The translations under genes were made by a program, and so were the position numbers. Of a stretch of DNA of 64,000 nt, positions 50,960 through 60,673 are shown one piece after another (position 1 is the stretch's first letter; every line of letters begins with the position of its first letter). Source of the stretch: Bradyrhizobium sp. PSBB068 (lineage in GTDB: Bacteria > Pseudomonadota > Alphaproteobacteria > Rhizobiales > Xanthobacteraceae); assembly GCA_016839165.1 (NCBI GenBank), contig CP069300.1, positions 4,402,001 to 4,466,000 of the forward strand, given 5' to 3'. The notes under the pieces are model-generated. The model had not been told where the DNA came from, did no database searches, and saw only the letters and a program-made list of their open reading frames with translations.

Positions 50960-52267
50960 ATGCCACACATTGCGATCATCGGCGCCGGCATCACCGGCGT
51001 GACGACGGCCTATGCCCTGCTCGAGCGCGGCTACCGGGTGACTGTCCTCGACAGGCATCGCTACGCCGCGATGGAGACCTCGTTCGCCAACGGCGGACAG
51101 CTTTCCGCCAGCAATGCCGAAGTCTGGAACAGCGCCGCGACCATTCTCAAGGGGCTGCGCTGGATGCTGCGAAGCGACGCTCCGCTGTTGATGAATCCGA
51201 AGCCGAGCTGGCACAAATATTCCTGGATCGGCGAATTCGTCGGCAGCATCACCCGTTATCGCGCCAACACCATCGAGACCACACGGCTCGCAATCGAAGC
51301 GCGCAAGTATCTGTTCTCAATCGCGCAGCGCGAGAACATCGCCTTCGATCTCGAGCGCCGCGGCATCCTGCACGTCTATCACGACAAGGCCGGCTTCGAC
51401 GCGGGCCTGCGCGTCAACACGCTGCTGCAACAAGGCGGCCTCGACCGACGTCCGGTGACGGCGGACGAAATCCGCACCCTCGAACCCGCGCTGCAGACGA
51501 GCTGCTATGGCGGCTTCTTTACGCCGTCGGATGCGACCGGCGATATCCACAAGTTCACGCGCGGTCTCGCCGAGGCCTGCATCCGTCGCGGCGCGAGCTT
51601 TGTCCATGAAGCCGATGTCGACACCATCGCGCGCGGCGATGACGGTTTCCGCATCGGCTGGAACGACGTCGCTTCGCATGACGCCGAGGTCGCGCAACGG
51701 CACGAGCTGCAGGCCGACGGCATCGTCATCTGCGCCGGCGTGGCAAGCCGCCACTTCGCAAGCCTGCTCAACGACCGCGTCAACGTCTATCCGGTGAAGG
51801 GCTACTCGATCACGGTGCAGCTCGATGCGCCGCAAAGCCGCGACGCTGCGCCGACCGTCAGCCTGCTCGATGAAGCGGCAAAAATCGTCACCAGCCGGCT
51901 CGGCGCCGACCGCTTCCGCGTCGCCGGCACCGCCGAGTTCAACGGCTTCAACCGCGATATCCGCGCCGACCGCATCCAGCCGCTGGTGGATTGGGTGCGG
52001 CATCATTTTCCGGGGATCGATACATCGAAGGTCGTGCCGTGGGCGGGCCTGCGCCCGATGATGCCGAACATGATGCCGGTGGTGCGCTCGGGACGGATTC
52101 CTGGCGTGTTCTACAACACCGGCCACGGTCATCTCGGCTGGACACTCTCGGCCGCGACGGCACAGATGATCGCGGGTGCGATCGATGACTGGCGCGACCT
52201 CGACACGCCTTCAATGGTGCCATCGCAGGCCGATGCGATCGAGCCTGCCCGCGCAGCTTTCCCCTAA
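50960..52267 (+). CDS. dadA: D-amino-acid dehydrogenase/glycine oxidase-like flavoprotein
   Basis: 435 residues from ATG 50960. The N-terminal FAD motif is IAIIGAGITGVTTAYALLERGY, followed by ETSFANGGQLSASNAEVW (DadA-type flavin loop), a substrate domain, and the C-terminal GVFYNTGHGHLGWTLSAATA. This matches DadA, which oxidises D-amino acids to 2-oxo acids and ammonia, passing electrons to the respiratory chain. A glycine riboswitch just upstream argues that it acts on glycine or on a related D-amino acid. Located between two M20 genes in the peptide-use series. Confidence 0.88.
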   Translation: MPHIAIIGAGITGVTTAYALLERGYRVTVLDRHRYAAMETSFANGGQLSASNAEVWNSAATILKGLRWMLRSDAPLLMNPKPSWHKYSWIGEFVGSITRYRANTIETTRLAIEARKYLFSIAQRENIAFDLERRGILHVYHDKAGFDAGLRVNTLLQQGGLDRRPVTADEIRTLEPALQTSCYGGFFTPSDATGDIHKFTRGLAEACIRRGASFVHEADVDTIARGDDGFRIGWNDVASHDAEVAQRHELQADGIVICAGVASRHFASLLNDRVNVYPVKGYSITVQLDAPQSRDAAPTVSLLDEAAKIVTSRLGADRFRVAGTAEFNGFNRDIRADRIQPLVDWVRHHFPGIDTSKVVPWAGLRPMMPNMMPVVRSGRIPGVFYNTGHGHLGWTLSAATAQMIAGAIDDWRDLDTPSMVPSQADAIEPARAAFP

Positions 52268-52575
52268 TCATCCGACCGGAGAGGAAGAATATGTGCGTAT
52301 TTGCGTGTGTCCAAGTCGGGATTCGCTGGGAATCGCCGCGTGACAACGATTAGCGTCGTAATGGGGAAAAGCGCTTCAGCGCGGGAGGGGACAATGCGCA
52401 TTGGGGTCACGGGCACGCATGGCATTGCGGCCCGGAGCGGCATTCCGGCCGGCACGCGTGTCGTTGGCAATCGCTTCGGCGGACCGATACGCAATCTCGC
52501 CATCGGCACGCGCATCGGTTGCGCGCGCCATCTTTCCGAAACGCTCATTGCTCAAGGCTCCACGAAAGGCGCGAC
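52268..52575. other. Intergenic region with two short RBS-led frames
   Basis: 308 bases. A 20-codon frame (ATG 52291, MCVFACVQVGIRWESPRDND) has GAGAGGAAG upstream. A 61-codon frame (ATG 52394, GGGAGGGG upstream) ends in a TGA overlapping the next ATG at 52576 as ATGA. Neither resembles a known protein; the second might couple translation of the next gene. No riboswitch recognised here. Confidence 0.3.
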
Positions 52576-53874
52576 ATGACAACCGGGACGTTGACCAAGG
52601 CGGATCAGATTGCCGCCGAGTTGTGCGCGGCCGTCGATCGAAACTTCGACGATCAGATCGCGTTCCTGTCGCGCATGGTGCAATTCCGCAGCCTGCGTGG
52701 ACAGGAGGCGCCACAGCAACATTGGCTGGCCGAGCAATTCGCCAAGCGCCGCTACGACGTCGATGCATTCAGCCTTGCGGACGTCAACCTGATGAGCCAT
52801 CCGAAAGCAGCACCGATGGACGGCATCGATCTTGCCGGATCGCAGCAGGTCGTTGCGACGCTCAACAGCAAGGGCAGCGGGCGCAGCCTGATCCTGCAAG
52901 GTCATATCGACGTGGTGCCTGAAGGGCCTGCTGACCTTTGGGACCAGCCGCCGTTCTCGGGCGCCGTGCAGGACGGCTGGATGTTCGGGCGTGGCGCGCA
53001 AGACATGAAGGCCGGCGTCTCGGCAATGATCTTCGCGCTCGATGCGATCCGCGACGCCGGCTATGTTCCGGGCGGACGCATCCATCTGCAGACCGTGACC
53101 GAGGAAGAGAGCACCGGCAACGGCGCATTGTCGACGTTGATCCGCGGCTATCGCGCCGACGCCTGCCTCATTCCCGAACCAACCGGACACACGCTGACGC
53201 GTGCCCAGGTCGGCGCCGTCTGGTTCCGCCTGCGCGTCCGCGGCACGCCGGTGCATGTCGCCTATTCGGAAACCGGGACAAGCGCCATCCTGTCGGCGAT
53301 GCATCTGGTGCGCGCGTTTCAGGATTACACCAAGGCGCTCAATGCCCGGGCGCTCGACAACAGCTGGTTCCGCAGCGTCAAGAACCCGATCAAGTTCAAC
53401 GTCGGGATCATCAAGGGCGGCGATTGGGCCAGTTCGACCGCGGCCTGGTGCGAACTGGATTGCCGTCTCGGCCTGCTGCCGGGCGAAACGCCGCAGCAGG
53501 CGATGCAGGGCATCGAGGAGTGCCTGGCCGACGCGCACAAGGCCGACGAGTTCCTGTCCGGCAATCCGGCTGAACTGGTGTGGAGCGGCTTTCAGGCCGA
53601 CGCAGCGGTCTGCGAGCCCGGCAGCGAAGCGGAAGCAGCCCTGTCGGCTGCCCATCATTGCGTCTTCCAGGCTCCGATGCAGGAGCGCCTGTCGACGGCC
53701 GTCAACGACACCCGCTACTATTGTGTCGATTACGGCATCCCTGCACTTTGCTATGGTCCTTACGGTGTCGGCCCACATGCGTTCAACGAACGTGTCGAGC
53801 TCGACAGCCTTCGCAAGACAACGCAGAGCATCGCACTGTTCGCCGCCAACTGGTGCGGCGTGATGAGAGCGTGA
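52576..53874 (+). CDS. ArgE/DapE family deacylase (M20 metallohydrolase)
   Basis: 432 residues from ATG 52576. M20 motifs: SLILQGHIDVVPEGPADLWD (HxD), FGRGAQDMKAGVSAM (bridging Asp), LQTVTEEESTGNGAL (Glu-Glu), CLIPEPTG, and PHAFNERVELDSL at the end. The N-terminal helical part and length fit the subfamily annotated as N-formylglutamate/acetylornithine deacetylase-like deacylases. It removes an acyl group or splits an amide of an amino-acid derivative. It lies in the same direction after the DadA-like gene, so it may free the amino acid DadA then oxidises (inference). Confidence 0.9.
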   Translation: MTTGTLTKADQIAAELCAAVDRNFDDQIAFLSRMVQFRSLRGQEAPQQHWLAEQFAKRRYDVDAFSLADVNLMSHPKAAPMDGIDLAGSQQVVATLNSKGSGRSLILQGHIDVVPEGPADLWDQPPFSGAVQDGWMFGRGAQDMKAGVSAMIFALDAIRDAGYVPGGRIHLQTVTEEESTGNGALSTLIRGYRADACLIPEPTGHTLTRAQVGAVWFRLRVRGTPVHVAYSETGTSAILSAMHLVRAFQDYTKALNARALDNSWFRSVKNPIKFNVGIIKGGDWASSTAAWCELDCRLGLLPGETPQQAMQGIEECLADAHKADEFLSGNPAELVWSGFQADAAVCEPGSEAEAALSAAHHCVFQAPMQERLSTAVNDTRYYCVDYGIPALCYGPYGVGPHAFNERVELDSLRKTTQSIALFAANWCGVMRA

Positions 53875-54078
53875 ATGAACGTGTCGCTTCAGCTCGGTGG
53901 CACACGACGACAAGTGCAATTCGAAATAGCAGCATCAGACCAGGGAAGGCCGCCAACGGCACGACCCTCGCCTTGATATAACGTCGCCATTGGCACAGTA
54001 TTTGCCTGCAAATTCATCACGTTCGCGCTGGCTTTGACACAAGACGCAGAAGCGCATGAGACACATCACGGGGACACC

Positions 54079-54132
54079 ATGAGTATGATGCGGCCCAGCC
54101 TTCGCTTCACACCATCTGACGGCAGGAGATAG
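54079..54132 (+). other. Short open frame before the permease operon
   Basis: ATG 54079, ACGGGG 5 bases upstream, codes for 17 residues (MSMMRPSLRFTPSDGRR) and ends 5 bases before dppB. It may be a leader peptide or nothing. Confidence 0.2.
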
Positions 54133-54137
54133 CAGCG

Positions 54138-55079
54138 ATGATCGGATATCTGCTTCGCCGCATCCTCGCTGCCATTCCCGTGATGGGCGTGGTGGCCCTG
54201 TTCGTGTTCCTGTTGCTGCGGCTGACGCCGGGCGACCCCGCCGCAATCCTCGCCGGCGACAATGCGACGCCGGAACAGCTCGAGCGCATCCGTACCTCGC
54301 TTGGTCTGAACGAGCCGATCTACATCCAGTTCTACACCTGGGTCGCGAAGCTCCTGCACGGCGACCTCGGCGTCTCCCTGATCTCGAACAAGCCGATCCT
54401 CGAGATGATCGGCCCGCGCCTCGAGCCGTCGATCTCGGTCGCGCTCGCCACCATCGTCCTCTCGATCCTGGTCGCGGTGCCGCTCGGCGTCATCGCGGCG
54501 TGGAAGCACGGCACCTGGATCGACCGCTGCGTGATGGGGCTGTCGGTGCTCGGCTTCTCGGTGCCGGTGTTCGTGATCGGCTATGTGCTGATCCAGGTGT
54601 TCGCGATCGATCTGCGCTGGGTGCCGGTGCAGGGCTTCAAGAGCATCTCGGCCGGCTTCGGTCCGTTCTTCGAGCGCATCATCCTGCCGACCTGCACCCT
54701 CTCCTTCATCTATGTGGCACTGATCGCGCGCATGACCCGGGCCTCGATGCTCGATGTGCTGGGTGAAGATTACGTCCGCACCGCGCGCGCCAAGGGCATC
54801 GGCGAGACCGGCGTGCTGCTGCGCCACGCACTGCGCAACGCCGCGGTGCCGGTGATCACCGTGATCGGCTCCGGCTTCGCACTGCTGATCTCCGGCGTCG
54901 TCGTCACCGAAAGCGTGTTCAACCTGCCCGGCATCGGCCGCCTCACCGTCGATGCGGTGCTGGCGCGCGACTATCCGGTGATCCAGGCCATGATCCTTCT
55001 GACGTCGGGCATCTATGTCGGCGTCAATCTGTTGATCGACGTGGCGTACACCCTGCTCGATCCTCGTATCCGGTACTGA
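54138..55079 (+). CDS. ABC transporter permease (DppB family)
   Basis: 313 residues with six membrane helices, starting MIGYLLRRILAAIPVMGVVA, the classical DppB/OppB N-terminus. The EAA loop is visible as ARMTRASMLDVLGEDYVRTA and RAKGIGETGVLLRHALRNAA. It forms the channel with the DppC protein 3 bases downstream. AGGAG is 9 bases upstream of the ATG. With 55083 and 56109 it makes a full dipeptide/peptide-type importer whose binding protein is probably 47539-49158 or 9568-11178. Confidence 0.93.
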   Translation: MIGYLLRRILAAIPVMGVVALFVFLLLRLTPGDPAAILAGDNATPEQLERIRTSLGLNEPIYIQFYTWVAKLLHGDLGVSLISNKPILEMIGPRLEPSISVALATIVLSILVAVPLGVIAAWKHGTWIDRCVMGLSVLGFSVPVFVIGYVLIQVFAIDLRWVPVQGFKSISAGFGPFFERIILPTCTLSFIYVALIARMTRASMLDVLGEDYVRTARAKGIGETGVLLRHALRNAAVPVITVIGSGFALLISGVVVTESVFNLPGIGRLTVDAVLARDYPVIQAMILLTSGIYVGVNLLIDVAYTLLDPRIRY

Positions 55080-55082
55080 GCA

Positions 55083-55970
55083 ATGGCGATCGAAACCCTT
55101 CCCGAAGCCTCTCTCCCCGTCACCCGGCCGTTCCGCGTCAAGTTCGGCTTCCTGACCTCGACGCCGATCATCGCGGTCGCAACGATCTGTCTCGTCCTCA
55201 TCATCCTGATGGCGATCTTCGCGCCGCTCCTTGCGCCTCGTGATCCACTCTTGCTGACGCCGTCGCTGCGGCTGAAGCCGTCGAGCGCGCAATATTTGCT
55301 CGGCACCGACGCCTATGGACGCGACCTGTTGTCGCGCATCATCTACGGCGCGCGGATCTCGCTGGTAATCGGGCTCGGCGCCGCCGTCTGCTCGATCGCC
55401 ATCGGGCTCCTGATCGGCCTCGTCGCCGGCTTCTTCCGCTGGGTCGATGCGGTGATGATGCGCGTGATGGACGGCTTGATGGCGATCCCGGCCATTCTGC
55501 TCGCAATCGCCGTGGTCTCGCTGTCTGGCGCCAGCATCTGGACCGTGATGGTCGCGATCACCATCCCCGAGATCCCGCGCGTAGCACGCCTGGTGCGCTC
55601 GGTGGTGCTGACCGCGCGCGAGGAGCCCTATGTCGAGGCCGCGATCTCGCTCGGCTCGAGCCTGCCGAAGATCATGTGGCGGCATTTGATGCCGAACACG
55701 ATCGCGCCGCTGATCGTGCAAGGCACTTATGTCTGCGCGTCCGCGATCCTGACCGAGGCGATCCTGTCGTTCCTCGGCGCCGGCATCTCGCCGGAGACGC
55801 CGACCTGGGGCAACATCATGGCCGAGGGCCGCGCGTTCTTCCAGGTCAAGCCGTCGCTGATCTTCTGGCCGGGACTTCTGCTCTCGATCGCCATTCTCAG
55901 CATCAACCTGATCGGCGACGCCGCGCGCGATGCGCTCGATCCCCGCATGAAGCAGCGTGAGGGCAAGTGA
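55083..55970 (+). CDS. ABC transporter permease (DppC family)
   Basis: 295 residues from ATG 55083, 3 bases after dppB. Features of DppC/OppC: LGTDAYGRDLLSRIIYGARI, six helices, and the EAA loop in VVLTAREEPYVEAAISLGSS and LPKIMWRHLMPNTIAPLIVQ. Ends at RDALDPRMKQR. It pairs with DppB. The gene is followed by a repeat element (55993-56067) in the gap before the ATPase gene. Confidence 0.93.
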   Translation: MAIETLPEASLPVTRPFRVKFGFLTSTPIIAVATICLVLIILMAIFAPLLAPRDPLLLTPSLRLKPSSAQYLLGTDAYGRDLLSRIIYGARISLVIGLGAAVCSIAIGLLIGLVAGFFRWVDAVMMRVMDGLMAIPAILLAIAVVSLSGASIWTVMVAITIPEIPRVARLVRSVVLTAREEPYVEAAISLGSSLPKIMWRHLMPNTIAPLIVQGTYVCASAILTEAILSFLGAGISPETPTWGNIMAEGRAFFQVKPSLIFWPGLLLSIAILSINLIGDAARDALDPRMKQREGK

Positions 55971-55992
55971 CGGCTTCGATGCAATCGAAGCC

Positions 55993-56067
55993 GTCATCCC
56001 GGGGCGCGCAGCGAACCCGGGATCTCGAGATTCCGGGTCTGGTCCTGGCGCACCATCCCGGAATGAC
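55993..56067. repeat. Intergenic palindromic repeat, family A copy 2
   Basis: Starts GTCATCCCGGGGCGCGCAGCG and ends CATCCCGGAATGAC; the ends are imperfect inverted copies with an inner CCCGGGATCTCGAGATTCCGGG palindrome. It sits within the 138-base gap between the permease and ATPase genes of one operon, so the hairpin is transcribed in the mRNA. Confidence 0.75.
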
Positions 56068-56108
56068 AGTGGGTAAATTCCTTCGCAGCCGCGCCAAGAG
56101 AGCCTGAC

Positions 56109-57758
56109 ATGACCAACGTCGTCCTCGACATCAACAACCTCGTCGTCGGCCTCGGCCGCAAGGCGGACGCGCATCGCATCATCGACGACCTCTCCCTCCA
56201 GGTGCATGAGGGCGAGACGCTGTGCCTGGTCGGCGAAAGCGGCTCGGGCAAGTCGGTGACCTCGCTAACCACGATGGGCCTGTTGCAGAAGGGCACGCTG
56301 GTGCCGTCGGGCGGCAGCGTCAAGCTGGTCGGCGAGGAGCTGCTCACTGCCACTGACCGCCGGCTGCGCCAGCTGCGCGCCACGCGAATGGCGATGATCT
56401 TCCAGGAGCCGATGACCGCGCTCAATCCGGTGGTCCCGGTCGGCCGCCAGATCGACGAGGTGCTGCGCGCCCATACCGATCTCGACTCCCGCGCGCGGCG
56501 CCAGAAGATCCTGGCGATGATGGAGCATGTGCGGCTGCCGGACGTGCAGCGCATCTTCTCTTCCTACCCGCACCGCCTCTCCGGCGGACAGCGCCAGCGC
56601 ATCATGATCGCGATGGCTCTGGTGCTGGAGCCGAAGCTCCTGATCGCGGACGAGCCGACCACGGCGCTCGACGTCACCACCCAGAAGCAGATCCTCGCCC
56701 TGATCCGTGATCTGCAACGCGATCACGGCACCGCCGTCCTCTTCATCACCCACGACATGGGCGTGGTGGCCGAGATCGCCGACCGCGTCGCGGTGATGCG
56801 GCACGGCCGGCTGGTCGAAACCGGCCCGCTGCAGGATGTGCTGCGCAATCCGAAGATGGAGTACACCCGCAACCTGCTGTCCTCGGTCCCCAGCCTCGTG
56901 CCGCGCGCGCCGCGCCCGGAGACGAAAGAGCCGGTGGTGCTGGAAGCCAACGAGCTCAGCAAGGTCTACCGGGAGCGGTCGCTGTACGGCAAAGCCCGCG
57001 AGGTCGCCGCCGCCAGCAACGTCACGCTCACCTTGCGCAAGGGCCGCACGCTCGGCATCGTCGGCGAAAGCGGCTCCGGCAAATCGACGGTGGCGCGCTG
57101 CATCGTCCGGCTGATCGATCCGACCTCGGGCGGGGTGCGCCTCGCCGGCCGCGAGATCTCCGATTTGTCGCGCCGGCTGTTGCAGCCGCATCGCCAGAAG
57201 ATCCAGATCATCTTCCAGGACCCCTACCGCTCGCTCAATCCGCGCGTCACGGTCGGCGAGAGCATCGCGGAGGGCCCGATCAATTACGGCATGCCGCGCA
57301 AGGACGCGCTGGCGCGGGCCCGCGAGTTGCTCGAGCTGGTGCATTTGCCGCCCGACGCGATCTCGCGCTATCCGCACCAGTTCTCCGGCGGCCAGCGTCA
57401 GCGCATCGCGATCGCGCGCGCGCTGGCGCTCGATCCCGACGTGCTGGTGGCGGACGAGGCGGTATCCGCGCTCGACGTCTCGGTGCAGGCGCAGGTTCTG
57501 CAGCTGCTTGACGAAATCCAGCGGCGGCTCGGCATCGCGCTGCTGTTCATCACGCATGATTTGCGCGTCGCCGCCCAGATCTGCGACGACGTCGCCGTGA
57601 TGCAGCGTGGACGGGTCGTGGAACAGGGACCGGCGGCGGAGGTGCTGACCAATCCGCAGCAGGCCTATACCCGCGCACTGCTCGAGGCGGCGCCCGGGCG
57701 CGGCTGGGACTTCGCCAACTTCCGCCCCGTTTCGGAAGGCATTGTGGCGACGGCCTAG
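56109..57758 (+). CDS. Fused DppD-DppF ABC transporter ATPase
   Basis: 549 residues with two complete ABC domains. The first has Walker [13 protein letters not shown] (about residue 43), signature [16 protein letters not shown], Walker [13 protein letters not shown]. The second, from about residue 280, has Walker [15 protein letters not shown], signature [17 protein letters not shown] and Walker [13 protein letters not shown]. Each half also has the C-terminal oligopeptide-transporter domain. Usual hosts encode DppD and DppF separately; here they are one chain, as in GsiA. It powers the DppB/DppC channel. Confidence 0.95.
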   Translation: MTNVVLDINNLVVGLGRKADAHRIIDDLSLQVHEGETLCLVGESGSGKSVTSLTTMGLLQKGTLVPSGGSVKLVGEELLTATDRRLRQLRATRMAMIFQEPMTALNPVVPVGRQIDEVLRAHTDLDSRARRQKILAMMEHVRLPDVQRIFSSYPHRLSGGQRQRIMIAMALVLEPKLLIADEPTTALDVTTQKQILALIRDLQRDHGTAVLFITHDMGVVAEIADRVAVMRHGRLVETGPLQDVLRNPKMEYTRNLLSSVPSLVPRAPRPETKEPVVLEANELSKVYRERSLYGKAREVAAASNVTLTLRKGRTLGIVGESGSGKSTVARCIVRLIDPTSGGVRLAGREISDLSRRLLQPHRQKIQIIFQDPYRSLNPRVTVGESIAEGPINYGMPRKDALARARELLELVHLPPDAISRYPHQFSGGQRQRIAIARALALDPDVLVADEAVSALDVSVQAQVLQLLDEIQRRLGIALLFITHDLRVAAQICDDVAVMQRGRVVEQGPAAEVLTNPQQAYTRALLEAAPGRGWDFANFRPVSEGIVATA

Positions 57759-57974
57759 GTCTTTAGCCTCAAGCCTTTACGCCCACAGGGCATGCAAATC
57801 CGGTGGTGCTCCCCGGCTTGCGCTTGGCGCGACGACACGCTTAACGTCGCCCGCCAGAGCGCGATCCGGAGAGGCGAACCGGCCTTCGAAGATCATGCTG
57901 ATATTGAAAAGGCGAGATGATGCGATTGCTTCCAAATCGCATCACAAGCGAAGAAACGTGTCGAGACCTACTTG

Positions 57975-59495
57975 ATGACCCGTATTGCCGTTGGCGGCTT
58001 CCTGCACGAGACCAACACCTTCGCACCGACGAAGGCAACTTACGACGACTTCGTGCATGGCGGCGGCTGGCCGTCGATGACGCGCGGCGCCGAGGTGCTC
58101 AAGGTCATGCGCAAGATCAATGCCGGCCTTGCCGGTTTTGTCGAGGCGGCGGAAGCCAATGGTTGGGAGCTGGTGCCGACGATCGCGACCGGGGCGACCC
58201 CGTCGGCACATGTGACGAAGGACGCCTTCGAGCGGATCGTCAAGGACATGGTCGACGGCATCGCCGCGGCCGGGCCGATCGATGGCGTCTATCTCGACCT
58301 GCACGGCGCCATGGTGACCGAGCATTATGACGACGGCGAAGGCGAAATCCTCGCCCGCGTGCGCAAGGCGATCGGCAAGGACATTCCGCTGGTAGCGAGC
58401 CTCGATCTGCATGCGAACGTCTCACCCGAGATGATCGAACATGCCGACGCGCTGATCGCCTACCGCACCTATCCGCATGTCGACATGGCCGACACCGGCC
58501 GCGCCTGCGCGAGGCATCTGGCCTTGCTGCTCAAATCCAGACAACGTCTCGCAAAAGCGTTCCGGCAGCTGCCGTTCCTGATCGCGATCAGTTGGCAATG
58601 CACCAACGACCAGCCGGCCAAGGGCATCTATCAGAAACTTGCGGCGCTGGAGAGCGACGCGGTTCCGACGCTGTCGTTTGCGTTCGGCTTCCCGGCCGCC
58701 GATATCAGGGACTGCGGCCCGAGCGTATTCGCCTATGGCCGGACCCAGGCCGACGCCGACGCTGCCGCCGACAGCATCGCCGCGCTGGTCGAACGCCACG
58801 AGAACGATTTCGACGGCCCGATCCATACGCCCGACGAGGGCGTGCTGCTTGCGATGAAGCTCGCGGCGACGGCGTCGAAGCCGATCGTGATCGCCGACAC
58901 CCAGGACAATCCCGGTGCCGGCGGCAATTCCGACACCACGGGCATGCTGCGTGCGCTGGTACGCAACGGAGCAAGCGCGGCCACCGGCGTGATCTGCGAC
59001 CCGCAATCCGCGCGCGCTGCGCACGCGGCCGGCGTCGGTGCGACCGTCACGCTCGATCTCGGCGGCAAGTCCGGCATTCCCGGTGATGCGCCCTACAGGG
59101 AAACGTTCGTCGTCGAGCAGCTCTCGGACGGCCGGTTCGTCGCGCCGGGACCATTTTACGGCGGCCGCGATATGGATATGGGACCCTCGGCCTGCCTGCG
59201 GATCGGCGACGTCCGCGTCGTCGTCGGCTCCTACAAGGCGCAGCTCGCGGACCAGGCGATGTACCGCTATGTCGGCATCGAGCCGACCGCGCAGAAGATC
59301 CTGGTCAACAAGAGCTCGGTGCATTTCCGCGCCGATTTCGAGCCGATTGCCGAGAAACTGCTGATCTGCGCCGCGCCCGGGCCGATGCCCGCCGATCCCG
59401 CCACGCTGCCGTGGAAACATTTGCGGCCGGGCATTCGTATCAAGCCCAACGGCCCGACTTTCACCCCCTCCTCCCCATCACGCACAGACGGATAG
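57975..59495 (+). CDS. M81 family metallopeptidase (MlrC-like)
   Basis: 506 residues from ATG 57975. N-terminal DUF1485 domain with IAVGGFLHETNTFAP and VYLDLHGAMVTEHYDDGEGE (the metal-binding D-x-H-G-A), LVASLDLHANVSP and AYRTYPHVDMADTG. The C-terminal MlrC domain begins near residue 300 (DTQDNPGAGGNSDTTGML). MlrC in Sphingomonas ends the degradation of linearised microcystin; relatives in other bacteria have unknown peptide substrates. It is 216 bases after the ATPase gene, on the same strand. Confidence 0.92.
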   Translation: MTRIAVGGFLHETNTFAPTKATYDDFVHGGGWPSMTRGAEVLKVMRKINAGLAGFVEAAEANGWELVPTIATGATPSAHVTKDAFERIVKDMVDGIAAAGPIDGVYLDLHGAMVTEHYDDGEGEILARVRKAIGKDIPLVASLDLHANVSPEMIEHADALIAYRTYPHVDMADTGRACARHLALLLKSRQRLAKAFRQLPFLIAISWQCTNDQPAKGIYQKLAALESDAVPTLSFAFGFPAADIRDCGPSVFAYGRTQADADAAADSIAALVERHENDFDGPIHTPDEGVLLAMKLAATASKPIVIADTQDNPGAGGNSDTTGMLRALVRNGASAATGVICDPQSARAAHAAGVGATVTLDLGGKSGIPGDAPYRETFVVEQLSDGRFVAPGPFYGGRDMDMGPSACLRIGDVRVVVGSYKAQLADQAMYRYVGIEPTAQKILVNKSSVHFRADFEPIAEKLLICAAPGPMPADPATLPWKHLRPGIRIKPNGPTFTPSSPSRTDG

Positions 59496-59500
59496 AGACC

Positions 59501-60673
59501 ATGCCGACCATCGAGCGCATCGACAGTTTTGCCGACGAACTCACCGCCATCAGACGGGATCTGCATGCGCATCCCGAAATCGGCTTCGAGGAGGTGCGGA
59601 CATCGGGCATCGTGGCCGAGAAGCTGACGAGCTGGGGCATCGAGGTGCATCGCGGCCTCGGCGGCACCGGCGTGGTCGGCGTGCTCAAGGGCAAGGGCAG
59701 CGGCACCAGGAAGATCGGCCTGCGCGCCGACATGGACGCGCTGCCGATGGAGGAGAACACCAATCTGAAATGGCGTTCGACCATTCCCGGCCGGTTCCAC
59801 GGCTGCGGCCATGACGGCCACACCACGATGCTGCTCGGCTCGGCGCGCTATCTCGCCGAGACCCGCAATTTCGACGGCACCGTGCACTTCATCTTCCAGC
59901 CGGCCGAGGAAGGCCTCGGCGGCGCCCGCGCCATGATCAAGGACGGCCTGTTCAAGCAATTCCCCTGCGACGAGGTCTACGGCCTGCACAACGCCCCCGA
60001 CCTCAACCATGGCGAGATCGCGATCCTGCCGGGCCCGGCGATGGCCGCGGCCGACTTCTTCGACATCAGGATCCAGGGCTATGGCGCACATGGCGCGATG
60101 CCGGAACGCTCCAAGGACGCGGTCGTGATCGCAATGACGCTCGGACAGGCGCTGCAGTCCATCGTCAGCCGCAACGTCGATCCGCTGCAGGCAGCGGTGC
60201 TGTCGATCACCCAGATCCATTCCGGTTCGGCCTACAACGTTATTCCAGGCGATGCCTGGATGTGCGGCACGGTGCGCTGCTTCTCCGAGGAGATCCGCGC
60301 GCTGATCCGCACGCGCATGCGCGAGATCTGCGCCGGCTTTGCCGCCGCATATGGCGCCGAAATCTCGGTCGAGGTCCGCGACGGTTTCAGCGTGCTGGTC
60401 AATCAGGAAGAGCAGTCCCGCGTTGTCGAGGAAGTCGCGCGCACCGTGGTTGATCCGGCCAAGGTGATCACGCGCTCGACGCCCAAGATGGGCAGCGAGG
60501 ATTTCGCCGACATGATGCAGGCCGTTCCCGGCGCGTATTTCTGGGTCGGCCATGACGGTTCAGTGCCCGTGCACAATCCCGGTTACGTTCTCGACGACAA
60601 GATCCTGCCGATCGGCGCCAGCATGTTCGCCCGCATCATCGAGAAACGTATGCCGGCAGGTGCGCATGCATAG
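59501..60673 (+). CDS. M20 amidohydrolase (hippurate hydrolase-like)
   Basis: 390 residues from ATG 59501. Motifs of the HipO/IAA-amino-acid hydrolase subfamily: GLRADMDALPMEE, FHGCGHDGHTTMLLG (Cys/His metal site), FIFQPAEEGLGGARAM (Glu), VYGLHNAP, and the dimerisation region FFDIRIQGYGAHGAMPERSK. It splits an N-acyl amino acid such as benzoylglycine. The ATG is 6 bases after the MlrC stop, and its own stop overlaps the next gene by 8 bases, so it is cotranscribed with both. Confidence 0.92.
   Translation: MPTIERIDSFADELTAIRRDLHAHPEIGFEEVRTSGIVAEKLTSWGIEVHRGLGGTGVVGVLKGKGSGTRKIGLRADMDALPMEENTNLKWRSTIPGRFHGCGHDGHTTMLLGSARYLAETRNFDGTVHFIFQPAEEGLGGARAMIKDGLFKQFPCDEVYGLHNAPDLNHGEIAILPGPAMAAADFFDIRIQGYGAHGAMPERSKDAVVIAMTLGQALQSIVSRNVDPLQAAVLSITQIHSGSAYNVIPGDAWMCGTVRCFSEEIRALIRTRMREICAGFAAAYGAEISVEVRDGFSVLVNQEEQSRVVEEVARTVVDPAKVITRSTPKMGSEDFADMMQAVPGAYFWVGHDGSVPVHNPGYVLDDKILPIGASMFARIIEKRMPAGAHA

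Noticed and set aside
52301..52579. Plus-strand 92-codon frame from GTG 52301
   Set aside because: No RBS at that start and no homology; at most the ATG-led part from 52394 could be coding, noted separately.
54066..56207. Open frame of 713 codons on the minus strand over the DppB/DppC genes
   Set aside because: It is the complementary shadow of two well-recognised permease genes; its product is low-complexity Arg/Asp/His-rich.
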